Shown: piece by piece, positions 32,990-43,450 of the stretch
Layout of the letters: every line of letters begins with the position of its first letter
Position numbering within the stretch: position 1 is the first letter of the stretch
DNA from: Dichetophora obliterata
Taxonomy: Eukaryota > Arthropoda > Insecta > Diptera > Sciomyzidae
DNA: 64,000 bases
Reading direction: 5' to 3'
Assembly (NCBI GenBank): GCA_963920525.1
Contig: OY986436.1
Location: 94,495,342-94,559,341, forward strand
Translations under genes and position numbers: made by a program
The notes under the pieces: model-generated
The model's input: the letters and a program-made list of their open reading frames with translations, nothing else
Told to the model about the DNA's origin: nothing
Databases searched by the model: none

Positions 32990-34355
32990 AATATACTCTA
33001 GTAAAAAAAGTATCAGTGTTAAAGTTTTCTTGTCAACTGGACCTAAAAATCCTTAACCTAAACTATACGCGAGGATAAAAATCGCACTATACCTAAAGGT
33101 TGCTATACTCGAAATACACTTACTGCCAAATTTTGAGCTCAATCGACTGTAATACGAAAGAAAATATTGACTTATACTCAGTCGATCAAGCAGCTAACCA
33201 TAAAACATCCTTGAACACGTATATTCAATGTATTAGTTTTGCAAGTTGAATGCAGTAAAGAAAAAACTTAATACATTGCGTATATTAGAAGTAATGAACT
33301 TCCAAATTTAACATAAATATTTATTTTAAACTCTTTAGCTCCGAAGACTGGCCTAGTTTTAAAATTCTTAAAAAAGAATTGTAGTAATTTTTATTGACAC
33401 TAAAATAAATTAAAGATGACTAAAGTGACTCAATGCTTTTTAATTGCTCCTCAAGCCTGCATTTTTAGCCTAAAAATAAATATTTTCAAAATCTTTTTTT
33501 GTATACAGAAACATAAATACAACTACTTTTTTTCAGAAAAAATACACAGCAAAACACTGATACTAACAATTTTGTAAGGGTAAAGCACAACCCTTTTGCT
33601 TCAGTCAAAAATTCTTGTGCCGGTTGTAAAAATTTCTACTAGTCCCCGGGTTATTAAAACTCACCTCACTGATATCAAAAATTCTACTTCCGACTGTCAA
33701 AAATTCATCATCCGAGTGAAAAGTTTTCGAAAACTTTTTAAAGTTTCTTTCGAACCTTAATTAAATGGTTTACTAACTGCACCAATATCTAAATAAAAAG
33801 TGCAAAATAAAAACATTCAGTTATTTGAAAAAATTTTAAATAAACTTAAGTTAATATACTTAAAAATTTGTGGTTAATTTTTTAAGTATATTTACACGAG
33901 TACTTTATGATTTTTCATTAAATATTCTCTTGTTGTCATAGAATAAAACTATTTTAGAACTATTAAGGATTTATTTGACTGGTTCAACTTTAAATACCAA
34001 AACAGTCGTGGCTTATTGGAGGCTTAGGTTTCATTCAATTCTTCAAAACTTTGCACTCATAGTACATTTTACATATTAAAAATTAGGTGCAAAATTTCTT
34101 GTCAATTAATGACTTAATTGCAAACTAACTGCATTATTCCGTATAACGTAGAAGCACACCAATTTTCTTCCATATAGAATTGTTTTGCCTCAAGTGTCTT
34201 TCTTATAGTTGGTGTGCTTCTTCGTGATACAGAACTATCGCATAAGAGTGTGTTACAAAAATTTTAGCTTATTTGCAAACTATCAATTCATTTAATAAAT
34301 TTGTATAAAGTTTTAAGAGATGAAACCTTTTTCTGAAAGCATGTTATATGATAAC
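32990..34355. other. Non-coding interior of the TIR element
   Basis: AT-rich without genes. Short phrases such as GTCAAAAATTCT recur at 33600-33710. A 13-bp inverted repeat AGAAGCACACCAA / TTGGTGTGCTTCT (about 34149 and 34212) could form a hairpin. Confidence 0.45.
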
Positions 34356-34358
34356 AAT

Positions 34359-34600
34359 AGGGGTATTCACGATTCAGTGTACTTGCCAGTGCAGTTGAGG
34401 ACTTCTGCACTTAACAAAATCAAAATACACGTGCGTCAAAAATCTGCACAAGTGCTTTTCTACTGCAGCCTAAAACTTGAAGATTTGAGCAGTTGTGCAC
34501 TTGTGTGCATTGAAAAATTTGACAGCTTGGAAAAAGTGTTAGTGGTTTGTTCACGAAAACCTAACTGCACAGGCAAGTGTACTGAAACGTGAATACCCCT
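34359..34600. mobile_element. 242-bp MITE with ~40-bp inverted ends
   Basis: Ends AGGGGTATTCACG...CGTGAATACCCCT; the inverted match continues through TTCAGTGTACTTGCC and GTGCAGTT. AAT lies on both sides (34356-34358, 34601-34603). A 3-bp duplication is compatible with the PIF/Harbinger group, but AAT is not the usual TWA, so the assignment is tentative. Because of the palindromic ends, similar-looking short frames read from both strands; none is a gene. Confidence 0.75.
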
Positions 34601-35040
34601 AATATTAATACAACTGATAAATACAAACAGCAAGTTTTCGGAAAAGTGCTTTAATTTGGTATATTTTTCTTTGAAAACATTCAAAAGAGACAAAGCATTA
34701 ATTTTTCTTAATATATATATAAAAAATTACAATTTTAATTGAAAAATCTTTTAATTTTTAACTTAGCGTCAACAAAATATTGAACTCTAAAATTATAGCT
34801 AAAAATAAAATTAGAGTTTCTGTAAATCGCTAAAAAAGTTTAGAATCGCAGCAATCGCTAAAAATTTAGCTACGACAGCTTTAATTTTATTCTTCGTTAA
34901 AAGCTCGTTCAGTCTCTAAATTTTTAGCATGAAAATAAGCGATGGAGTTTTTCAGAATAGCAATATCGCTATAAACTATAAATTTAGCTTTAGCGGTGGA
35001 GATTTAGCTTTAGCGTTTTTCAGAATCCGCCCTCTGGTCC

Positions 35041-35382
35041 CATAAAATAAATGATTTTTATAAAAGGACTTGCTCCAGTCTATTGATTACTCTATTATCT
35101 ACTTCGTTATGCATCATTTCAATGAGTTTGTTTTACTTTGTGATGGCTTCATGAGTTACTTCTAACAATTCCTTGTTTATCTTATATGGCTGGTTGCTAT
35201 TTTCTATTATAGACTGCTCATTACGTAACACTGTGTCCCAATCTACAGCGTCTGGGTTGCCAGCGAGCAATTTCCATGCCGATTCTATCCAATTTATAGA
35301 ACGGGCTTCTCTTGGTTTCCTGCTTCTTAACTCGTGTAGACCATTTTGCTGCGATTGAATAGTTTGCTGCGATTGAATAGCT
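35041..35382 (-). pseudogene. Gypsy env, central part (cleavage site and fusion-peptide-like region), truncated
   Basis: Read on the minus strand, this begins abruptly at the LINE B tail. It contains a basic cleavage-site-like tract followed by a Trp-containing stretch (INWIESAWKLLAG) characteristic of gypsy env after the furin site, then a helical region (VLRNEQSIIENSN). One in-frame stop and a frameshift follow before the 4.5-kb insertion. The surface-subunit part upstream is missing. An 18-bp tandem duplication (TTTGCTGCGATTGAATAG twice, 35345-35380) abuts the LINE B tail. Confidence 0.72.
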
Positions 35383-37569
35383 ATTTATTTATTTATTTAA
35401 GTAATCATAAGTACAATAAGAGCTATGCTCTTTTATAGTACAACATAAATGCATAAATATAATTAATTTACATTAAATTTAATTAAAATTAATATAAAAA
35501 TTGAAATTAAAATGAAAATGAATAATTTTATATTAAAAATTTGAAATTAAAGTTAAAGTTAAAAACTAAAAATGAAGTATTATAACAACTGTTTAAAACA
35601 GAATCAAAAATAATGACCTAAATTTATAAACAATATTGGCTTTATGTTATTTTTTTATTTTAAGAATATAAAAAATGAAAATAATTAAAGTTAAGCTAAG
35701 ATTGAAAAAAGTTTCTGATACAAATAATAGATAAAGAATAGATAACATAGAGAAGTAAGGAAGTGAAAAGCTATTGAGTAGAGAAAAATGAAAAGATAGA
35801 TTGCCTAAAAGGACCTCTCCCAGTGACCTCCCTAAGCCATCTTGGCAAAGCATTCCACAACCTAATGGCGTTAATGAAAAACAGGTGGGAAGAGTTTAAT
35901 GAGTTGTGCCTCGGAACTATCAGAACATGGCTTCTACTTGACATACAAAACTGAAGTTTTTCATGCAGATAGCAAGAAGTTTTCCCATGGATTAGTTTGT
36001 GCAGGTAAATACAGTTTCTAGCATTTAGGTAAGCAGTTATGTCGCATCCAAGTATTGCGTTTCGGAAACGAGACAAACGATCGTATATTCGGAGACCATA
36101 CACATAGCGCGTGGCGTAATTAAATGCAATTTGAATTTTTAACTGGGAAGATGCGCCAAGTTTACTATAAACTATGTCTGAATAAGAAATGATTGGTAAA
36201 ATTAGCTGTATGACTAATCTACGTTTAATTTCAGAAGGAGTGACACTAGCAGACATTCTTAAGTTTCGTAGGACATAATAAACTTTTTGGACTATACTAT
36301 TAACATTGCCTACACAAGACAAAGAAGAATTAATGTAGAAACCTAGGTTTACTACTTTCGACACCACAGTCAGTTTGCTATTACCAATAAACAGATCAGG
36401 GACATCAACGACACAACTTTTACTTTTACATATAGGAAGAACATACGATTTGGCAGCGTTAAGTTGAAGGCCATTACTTTTGGCCCACTCATTGATGCTA
36501 CTAAAATCCTCATTTAACCTACAACACAGATCATCAAGAAGCCCAGTTCGTCGCGAAAGATAAAGCTGGATATCATCTGCATAAGCATGAACAGATGCAT
36601 TCCGGCAAACAATAAAGATGTCGTTTATAAAAATTGAAAATAACAGAGGACCTAGTATAGAGCCTTGTGGAACACCACTTACTACTAATTTGTATGACGA
36701 GGATACCTGACCAACCTTAACTCTTTGCATTCTATTACACAAATAACTAGACATTAGATTAACAACACTATCACAGAACCCAAAAAGATACCTTAGCTTT
36801 TGACACAAATAACTATGATTGACTTTATCAAAGGCCTTAGAAAAATCACGTAAGCAGAGTAAAGTCATTGAGCCGGCATCATATTCGGGTCGAATATCAT
36901 CAAGAACCTTTACTACCGCTGAGGAACACCCATGCCCTGCCCTAAAACCAGACTGATAGCGTGATAGCAGTTTTTTCTCAGAAAGATATTTGCTAATTTG
37001 TTGAGCCATAAGTTTTTCACATACCTTTGACAATGGTGACAGTATACTTATAGGCCTATAATCATTCGCACCAGATGGATTTTGCTTTTTAGCTATAGGT
37101 GTAACGATGGCAATTTTCCACATGTCGGGAAAGGAGGATGTTATAAAGCAATGATTTATAATGTACGTAAGAGAAGTTATTATGTGAGGTAGTAAAAGTT
37201 TAAAGAATTTGATGGGAGTGCCATCTTCTGCAGTTGCATTTGATTTTATCTGCATAACACAGTTTCCAACATCAATTTCAGTAACCGTTTCAAACTTAAA
37301 AGACTGTGGTATAGTCAGGTTGTCACTGGAAAGAGTAGAGGTATCATTAGAGGTAGAAAAAAATGTCAACAAAAAAATTATTTAAAATCTCAGGGTCTTC
37401 ATTGCATTCATTACAATTTTTATTACATAACCCAAGTCTTTTTATGTTGTTCCACAACGTTTTCGAATTAAGGGATAAATCTAGTTTCTCAGAAAAAATC
37501 GTTTTTTGGCCTGTCTTACTAACAGAACAGCTTCATTTCTAGCCAAGCGAAAAGATTCGCAGTTTAATC
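35383..37569 (-). mobile_element. LINE B copy 2, with complete 3' end
   Basis: The only copy in the window with a natural 3' terminus: RT end, AT-rich 3' UTR (35385-35770) and an (AAAT)n tail at 35383-35398. The 5' edge at about 37569 lies in the TA MITE as in the other copies. The two sides do not show the same interrupted target: the 3' side is env and the 5' side is MITE. So either a deletion or recombination between two LINE B copies followed insertion. Confidence 0.82.
35771..37560 (-). pseudogene. LINE B reverse transcriptase, 533-codon frame
   Basis: Same protein as at 6287-7849, with the natural C-terminus (GRGPFRQSIFSFFSTQ). It differs from the other two copies at one visible residue: SMTLLCL here, SMTFLCL there. 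All RT motifs, including YADD, are intact. The upstream linker again lies in shifted frames (about 37385-37555), and the endonuclease domain is absent. Confidence 0.85.
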
Positions 37570-37917
37570 ATAAACGATTCGTAATTTGTAATGGCATTAT
37601 AAATTTCACGATTTAGCTAAGTAATTTCCCCGCCATCTTAATGTCTTGAACAGTCTTAATGTCTTGAGCCTAGCTTTCGGAGTAAGCCTAAATCCAAATT
37701 AAAAAAATAAATGTTCCTTTGCTGATCCATTTGGATCATTTATTGATCGCTCCTTTTGAGCTCCTCTGGGATGTGAAAGGGAGCACTACCCTTCCTAGAA
37801 CATGCAATGTTAAAAGATAACACAAAATACACCTAGCTTGGATCAATAAAAAGCACTCCACTGCTCCTCAGGGAGTACTTCTAGATCGCTCATAGGATGA
37901 TCCACCTTTTTACTGGG
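37570..37917. mobile_element. Right-hand fragment of the TA MITE (Ua)
   Basis: Contains the 71-bp block (37819-37889) also present in the complete MITE, and ends TTTTTACTGGG followed by TA and piggyBac sequence. It shows the same insertion point as the piggyBac at 24889-28627. Confidence 0.8.
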
Positions 37918-38743
37918 TAGCCAGTCTTAGTCACACCGGCACCAACCTTTGAAACCCCATTGGATTGGCTTTTCTTTGACGTATTGCTTCATTTGATTTT
38001 GGCCAGTAAACTTTATCATATGCTCGTCAATGGTTTGCTGTTGTGATGGTGAAAATGCAGCTTGGTAAGCCTTATTGAAATGGTCGAACAATGGCCTCAC
38101 CTTAAATGCTCTATCGTGTCTGATATAATTTCACGGTGGTTGTATAGCATAGTCTGCGAATTGTAAATTTGATCGGATAGTAAGATATCAATCACGAGTC
38201 ATAGTATTTGCTATATAAGGCACACACAAATCAGGATCGCTAGACTAATAATGTCTGATAGAAGGCAGTACATGATAACTCATTATGTAAGTTATACCGA
38301 GGAATGCTTTTAGCTCACTAATTATTATAGAAAAACCACTACTTTTTGCGAAGCATAAAGCTCACTTTGCTTCTTTATTAAAAGTAAGAGTGTTTCGAGC
38401 TGAGTTACATTTTCGAAAACAGATATTGGTGTGCCATCGCAATTCTCATCAGAGAGCAGAACTTTTGAATACGGAAATTCTAGAGTACAATCGAATATTT
38501 TTGGCGTAAATGAATGCTTACGGCATCTGAAAGGAACAAAATCATCAAGTGCAGTCTTAACGGCAGTCAGCGGTGCAATGTTTAATGCCGCGGAAGATGT
38601 AGATGGTTGATCAAGATCAATGCATTCCTCAATCACAACTTCTGCGCCAGAATCAATATTGTCAGCATCATCTTCAAGGAAAGCTATATCTTCTGCGTCA
38701 ATGGTTCTACTTCTTCTTCACTACCGCCAGCTTCTAAAATCTA
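37918..38743 (-). pseudogene. piggyBac transposase N-terminal fragment (Ua)
   Basis: Homologous to 27321-28143. It keeps DLDQPSTSSAALN, the conserved N-terminal block (frame 38636-38325) and TIDE. It also has Trp at KPIQWGF, where the 24889-28627 copy has a stop. The sequence ends at TCTAG (38743), an internal position, not the transposon terminus, and passes directly into gypsy integrase. The stretch is therefore broken at both sides. Confidence 0.8.
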
Positions 38744-40140
38744 GGCCAGCTTGGGAAATAATATTTCTCCAAAATTTGATCCTTGTCTTCATTTTGATTT
38801 CTATGAACTCTTTTATGTTCTGAGTCAATGATTTCAAAGATTCGTCCCTCATCTGTTACGTCTTCAACTACCCTTTGTGTGATGCGGATTTTGTAATTGG
38901 AAAAATGATTAATATAAACATCTTGCAAAAGTTGAATACATTCCTCAGGTATTATGATGCCTTTATTACAGTTGGTATAAGAAGTCTTTTCAAATAACGA
39001 ATGAGAAGTGCCCTTTTAATTACCCCGACTGAGATATGGTGTCTATGATACCCGTTGTGTGGTTCTATGTGGCTATGTACTTCCTTTATTCCTTGCCTAA
39101 ACACGAGTTGGTTACGAAAGACGTTGAGAGGAGCTTCGACATGCGGTATTAAATCTGAAGCGTCATGCGCAGCACTGTGCATTGTTGAGCCCTCACTTGC
39201 TGTTACTGTACACTCGCTCTGGATGCTTTGCGATTCGCTTGCCGTTTCTGTCATTTCCCCGTCGCCAAGAGGATTCAGCATTTGTTCCGCAACTGAAGTC
39301 GATGAATGAATTTGTTCAGTCTTTTGCCTAAAAAGAGCATCAGCCACGTAGTTTGATCTACCAGCTTTATAGACCAACTCGTGGTTGTACTGCTCTATTT
39401 GCGCATTCCAACGTTTAAATTTAGAATTAAAATTCCTATTTCCTAAAGCATAGGTGAGGGGTTGATGGTCGGTAAAAATCTTAATTTTTCTTGCTCCATA
39501 TAAATATGACCTAAGGTTATCAAGGGTCCAAACAATTGCTAGCATCTCCTTCTCGTTTGTAGCATAATTTTCTTCCGTTTTGCTTAGAGATCTGGAAATG
39601 TAGACAGTTGACCTGTCTTTACCTGGCTCCCCTTGTGACAAAACAGCACCTATTGTGTAATTCGAAGCATCGGTGGTTAAGTTAAATGATTTATTGAAAT
39701 CTGGAAAAGCAAGTATTTCAGAACAAGTGAGGAGCTCCTTTAAACTATCAAATGCAGTTAGGGCATTCTTGTCCAGCTTGATGGAAACTTTCCTTGATTG
39801 ACTTGCCTTCACCTGAGAATTTTCGTTCCGCGTGAGATTAGTCAAGGGCTTGGTAACCCTTGCATAGTCTCGTATAAAATTCCTATAATAAGAAGTCAAT
39901 CCCAGAAATGATTAGATTGGATCAATCCCAAGGTTGTGTTGATGTCCGGTATTGAGTAAGTATCCGCGATTGTAACGCTATTGAGGCGTTTGAAATCAAT
40001 TAAAAGCCTATACTGCTTTTTCCCTGATAGTTTGGGTTTCTTTGGTACAATCCAAATGGGTTAATTGTACGGGCTCCTGGAAGGACGGATAACGCCAGTT
40101 TCCAATAGTTCCTTCACCTGTTTATCAACCTAGTGTATTT
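38744..40140 (-). pseudogene. Gypsy pol remnant: RT ends, RNase H, start of integrase
   Basis: Read from 40140: RT N-terminal blocks (WIVPKK, YRLLIDFKRLNSVTI, YSIPDINTTLG) are followed at about 39905 directly by TSYYRNFIRDYARVTKPL, which belongs after the palm. So the RT catalytic core including the YxDD box is deleted. The RNase H region then reads cleanly in a 315-codon frame: LTTDASNYTIGAVLSQ, STVYISRSLSKTEENYATNEKEMLAIVW and FTDHQPLTYAL. After the linker the integrase zinc-binding start appears (HKRVHRNQNED...KYYFPSW) and is cut at 38743 by piggyBac. Non-functional. Confidence 0.85.
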
Positions 40141-40560
40141 TTTCACTAAAGTTAGAAGGTTTTCTCTAGACTCAGCAGAGATGTTACTGTTTGGAATGAA
40201 AATTGTGTTTACCTGCTTAGAAACTTTATTTTTTAAGGAGATTTGTATACCAGATCTTAGAAAGAGAAAATTATTTTTCCTGTCTATCACTGCTCCAAGT
40301 TGTCTCAAGGTATCATTACCGATGATACCGTGAAACGAGGTCAGACCAGGAAGAACATAAAAAGTAAAAATGTCATTCAAAAACTTCCCACAAATCTTGT
40401 TGGTAATTTTTAAATTCCCTGCAGCAGAAGTTACTAAGAAGGATTTTTCGACATTTTCTGAGTTTTGGGCTATGGAGCTGGTGAAAAAAAATTTTATTGG
40501 CACCAGTGTCTATTAGAAACTCAAGAGTTTAACCGTCCTGAATAGTGTACTCTATATATG
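40114..40560 (-). pseudogene. Gypsy aspartic protease
   Basis: The active site LEFLIDTGANK is at about 40500-40535. The next codons continue after a frameshift in an A-run (near 40484-40492). The downstream frame (129 codons) includes FHGIIGNDTLRQLGAVID, the second conserved protease segment (GNDTL). Ub has IIGDDTL at the same place. It overlaps the pol remnant in a polyprotein arrangement. Confidence 0.8.
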
Positions 40561-40689
40561 GTACACTGGATGGCCTCCTGTCATAAAATTTACTTCTTGA
40601 CCAATTTCGTCTTGCACGGCTGTTTGCTCGTCATGTTCCGCCTCTTCATATAAATCCTGTGGTTCATCTAGCTCGGTGGTTTAAAACAA

Positions 40690-41670
40690 CCTTTGACGCT
40701 TATTTTGGGGATAGTTTTCTTATTTAAATTGTCGTCCAGTGTTCTGGAATCTTCCCGAGTTCAGGAATTTCGATTGATTTGGTAATCCACCTGTTTCGTC
40801 TGGATGCTTCTATCGATATCCATCTGCTCTTGTGGCTTTGGTCCAGGAGTTGGGGGAAGATGAACACTTGGCTGGAAACGGTACATGTTTGGCCTTTGGT
40901 AGTCTCTAAAATAAGGTCGGTTTGGCTGTTGCCAGACTTTTGGTTTAGGAGGAAGATTCGGCTTTGTTTCCTTACTAAAAAATTGGTTAACAGCGGAGGA
41001 AATCGTATTGACTACATCATTTTCATGGATTAAGTTTTCCGGTAGTTTAGATTCTGCATATCGAGGTAGTCAGAATAAGCCTCGGGCAGAGTTTGTTGTC
41101 TTTTAATGGCCAATAGGCGTGATATATCGCCATCAAGACCACGGATGAAGACATCCAATGCCCTGTTTCGGTAATTTTCGATGAGCACCTTTATTGTTTC
41201 TTCTGAGTAAGCTTCAGTTTTGATCTTATTTATTATCAGTGAAAACTGATGATTAAGCGCGGCATAAAACTCGTCCAGCTTCATGCCGCGTTGGGTAAGG
41301 GCATTGAGCTGGTGCTCTAATGTCCTTATATCCCTTTTGTACGCATAGTGGAGGGAAAAGCACTGTTTGATCAAGGGCCAGTCGTCGTCGAATATATTAT
41401 AAGAAATTAGCGCAGCACCGGGACACATAATGCGTAGGATTGCCGTCAAAGGTCTGAAGCTCTTTAACGTAATCCGGAAGTTTACTTATTTCTTTTAGAT
41501 CTGACTCGGTGCTTGGTCGTCGTAACGGAAAATTTAAAGGGGATGCACTAGCTGCAGCTCTGGGTGGTTCATTTGCTCTCGCTTCGAGACAATTTTTTTT
41601 ACTAAGAGCTGTATTTACAGCACCAGTTAGCTCGGTTATGGCTTGTTTATCAGAATTTATCAGAAATAAG
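40690..41670 (-). pseudogene. Gypsy gag (errantivirus type), broken
   Basis: Recognisable blocks: AITELTGAVNTAL, LQTFDGNPTHYV, then after a small gap/frameshift HYAYKRDIRTLEHQLNAL, LDEFYAALNHQFSLIINKIK, NYRNRALDVFIRGLDGDISR and LPEAYSDYLDMQNLNYR. There are no CCHC knuckles, as expected for errantiviruses. The C-terminal tail (PPTPGPKPQEQMDIDRS) is Pro/Gln-rich. The frame breaks near 41400-41450 and again near 41030. Residues upstream of about 41670 in the open frame are probably leader read-through. Confidence 0.8.
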
Positions 41671-42437
41671 TGGTAAAAAAGCGAACAAACTGTTTCAAGA
41701 CGAAATCGAGAGATTTTTTTTTTGCAATAACACAATCGGTAAACGCGTAAATTTGAGACGCAAAAGTTGCACAATGCAATCGATAATACAATATAAAAAA
41801 AAAAAATGTTTTCTGTTTTATTTAAGTGGCAATAATGCAATTTGTAAGCAAGCAAATGTTTCAATTTTCAATTAAATTTTGTATCAATTTTCTAAGAAGA
41901 CTTAAGGGTACTTACATTAAAATTCTCATCTTAATTTTTGTTCGGGTTTTTATTCAAGTTGATTCAGCCTTGCTTGTTGTTTTTTCTGGTTTAAATTCCT
42001 TGATTGGATCCTCGTCACGATATCTCCAAAGTCTGCAAAGAAATCTGCAAAATCTGATGCAACACTTCCATTTGCGCTTTCTGCAATATGTTCTGATGTG
42101 AATATTGCAGACTGGTAACTTGCTTACTTAATTTTCCCCACTATCTGGAGGGACTGTGTAATCCTTTTTAGAAGCTACCCATCAGCGACTTACTCATGCA
42201 CAGTAGACCTCACGCCCCGCCAACAACCATCTGAAATTTTTTTTGTTAATAGAGTGTCCTGGAATATTTGTTGTGAGGGGATAGTTTTTTCCCTAAGCAA
42301 TAAGCTGGAGGGTCCCTCTTACGGAGTGAATCGCAGCTTATTTTCCACCAAGTTCATCAAACTGGAAGGTCCCCCTTTCGGAGTGAATCGCAGTTTTTTA
42401 CCAGTAACGCCAGGAAAGTGTAAGGCAGACAGCTTCG
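41671..42437 (-). other. Gypsy leader region
   Basis: Sequence between PBS and gag, without a gene. Two similar 40-60 base phrases (CTGGAGGGTCCCTCTTACGG near 42306 and CTGGAAGGTCCCCCTTTCGG near 42362, each followed by AGTGAATCGCAG) form a direct duplication next to the PBS. They may be part of a packaging or regulatory region; this is unproven. Confidence 0.5.
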
Positions 42438-42455
42438 GTCCCTGCTCGGGCGCCA
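42438..42455 (-). other. Gypsy primer-binding site, tRNA-Lys type
   Basis: Minus strand TGGCGCCCGAGCAGGGAC abuts the 5' LTR, sharing its last T. It is one mismatch from the complement of the tRNA-Lys(UUU) 3' end. Confidence 0.8.
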
Positions 42456-42826
42456 GTTAACGCGGCTCCAACGCGTATATTAAAAATATAATTTGGCCGG
42501 CATTGGCTAGCTTGTTCTAGCTCACGGGCCAATAATTGAAACTCACAATTTTGTACAAAAATTAATTTATTGTTCTTTGACTGAAAAATAACTGAACCGA
42601 ATTAATATTTTTTGGTGGCTTAAATACTTATTTTACAATAAGAAGAAGCATAATGATTAAAGAACAAGAAGAAGAAAATGATAACTCTAATACTAAGTTG
42701 TGCGAAAATGCAGGCACTGCATTTTCCCACCGTTCCAAGCTAGGTCTCTGCACGCGTATCCGGCCGCTAGTCCGATCGTCACGTAGGGCGCTCATGTTAC
42801 ATGTGTTTGGCCGGCTGTCGTTGACT
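42455..42826 (-). repeat. Gypsy 5' LTR (Ua)
   Basis: 372 bp, AGTTAACGCGG to GTCGTTGACT on the plus strand. Nearly identical to 56661-57032 through segmental duplication; more diverged from the 3' LTR at 29233-29610. Confidence 0.88.
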
Positions 42827-43450
42827 TGCATATATCTTTTTGAATTGTAGATATTGCATGAATAATGCACCTTCCTTCTTTCTATTATCATAAGCAATGT
42901 CATTGACAAAAGCCTCTTTTTCAGATTTCACGGAAGGTTAAAGTGTAGCGCGGAGCACTGTAAAAATGTCCCTTTGACTTCTCAAAAACGCTCATAATTT
43001 TGCGATTAAGCCGAAAAAGGCTCTAGTTTTTTACATGTTTATAAAATACTAGTTAATACGCTGCACTTTTCTGGCACACTCCCTTGTCTAACGCCTGTAA
43101 AATGTTATTAATGAAACTGCATGTGTAAAAAGTGGTCGAATACTGAATTACAAGGATGTGTGACTTATAACTTCAAAGCTATTCGATATCGCAAATTTGG
43201 GTTGTAGGAGAAGTGCCACGCCCCCCAGTGTTTTGATTTCATACATTGTTTTGCCAAAAATAGTAAATATTGACGGATTTTCATACAATTTGGTACAGGG
43301 TTGTTTCTCCAATAAAAGTCCAATAAAAAAATTTCCAAAAAATTGTGCATATCGGACCAATACAACCCCTCCCTCCCTTACAAACCCCAACTGGGAAACA
43401 GCAAAGGTCGATATATTTTAATGAAATTTAATACGATGTTGGGCGTATTC
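42827..43450. other. Spacer between gypsy and family R, no gene
   Basis: Contains GTGCCACGCCCCCC near 43211-43224, reminiscent of the ACTGCCACGCC cores at 19163-19530. Short frames from both strands lack any family signature. Repeated at 57033-57656. Confidence 0.45.

Larger units (their letters stand above)
30542..35040. mobile_element. 4.5-kb terminal-inverted-repeat element of unknown superfamily
   Basis: The ends are inverted copies: GGACCTGAGGCCGGATTCTG (left) against GGACCAGAGGGCGGATTCTG (right, inverted), continuing GAAAA. CAT flanks both sides (30539-30541, 35041-35043), a likely 3-bp target duplication, and deleting the element joins the two env pieces collinearly. Inside each end are many short copies of AGCTAAA, TCGCTAAA and TAGCGATT (30565-30715; 34780-35025), arranged as subterminal binding-site-like repeats. 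No transposase is visible; the interior holds LINE C and a MITE. Only part of the 4.5 kb is therefore the element proper. Confidence 0.7.
29233..42826 (-). mobile_element. Errantivirus-type gypsy (Ty3) retroelement, rearranged and interrupted
   Basis: Minus-strand order: 5' LTR (42455-42826), PBS, leader, gag, protease, RT/RNase H remnant, start of integrase, then foreign sequence (38743-35383), then env, PPT and 3' LTR (29233-29610). Gag lacking CCHC knuckles, an env gene and AGT...ACT LTRs place it with the gypsy/17.6/297 errantivirus group. RT palm, most of integrase and the start of env are missing. The LTRs are visibly diverged, and the outer flanks show no matching 4-bp duplication, so the two ends may come from different insertions or have been rearranged. 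Confidence 0.85.

Noticed and set aside
34320..34693. Similar short frames on both strands
   Set aside because: Consequence of the 242-bp MITE's palindromic ends.
29225..42835. Clean target-site duplication around the gypsy element
   Set aside because: Left flank (TTGTT) and right flank (TGCAT) do not match, so I do not claim both LTRs belong to one undisturbed insertion.
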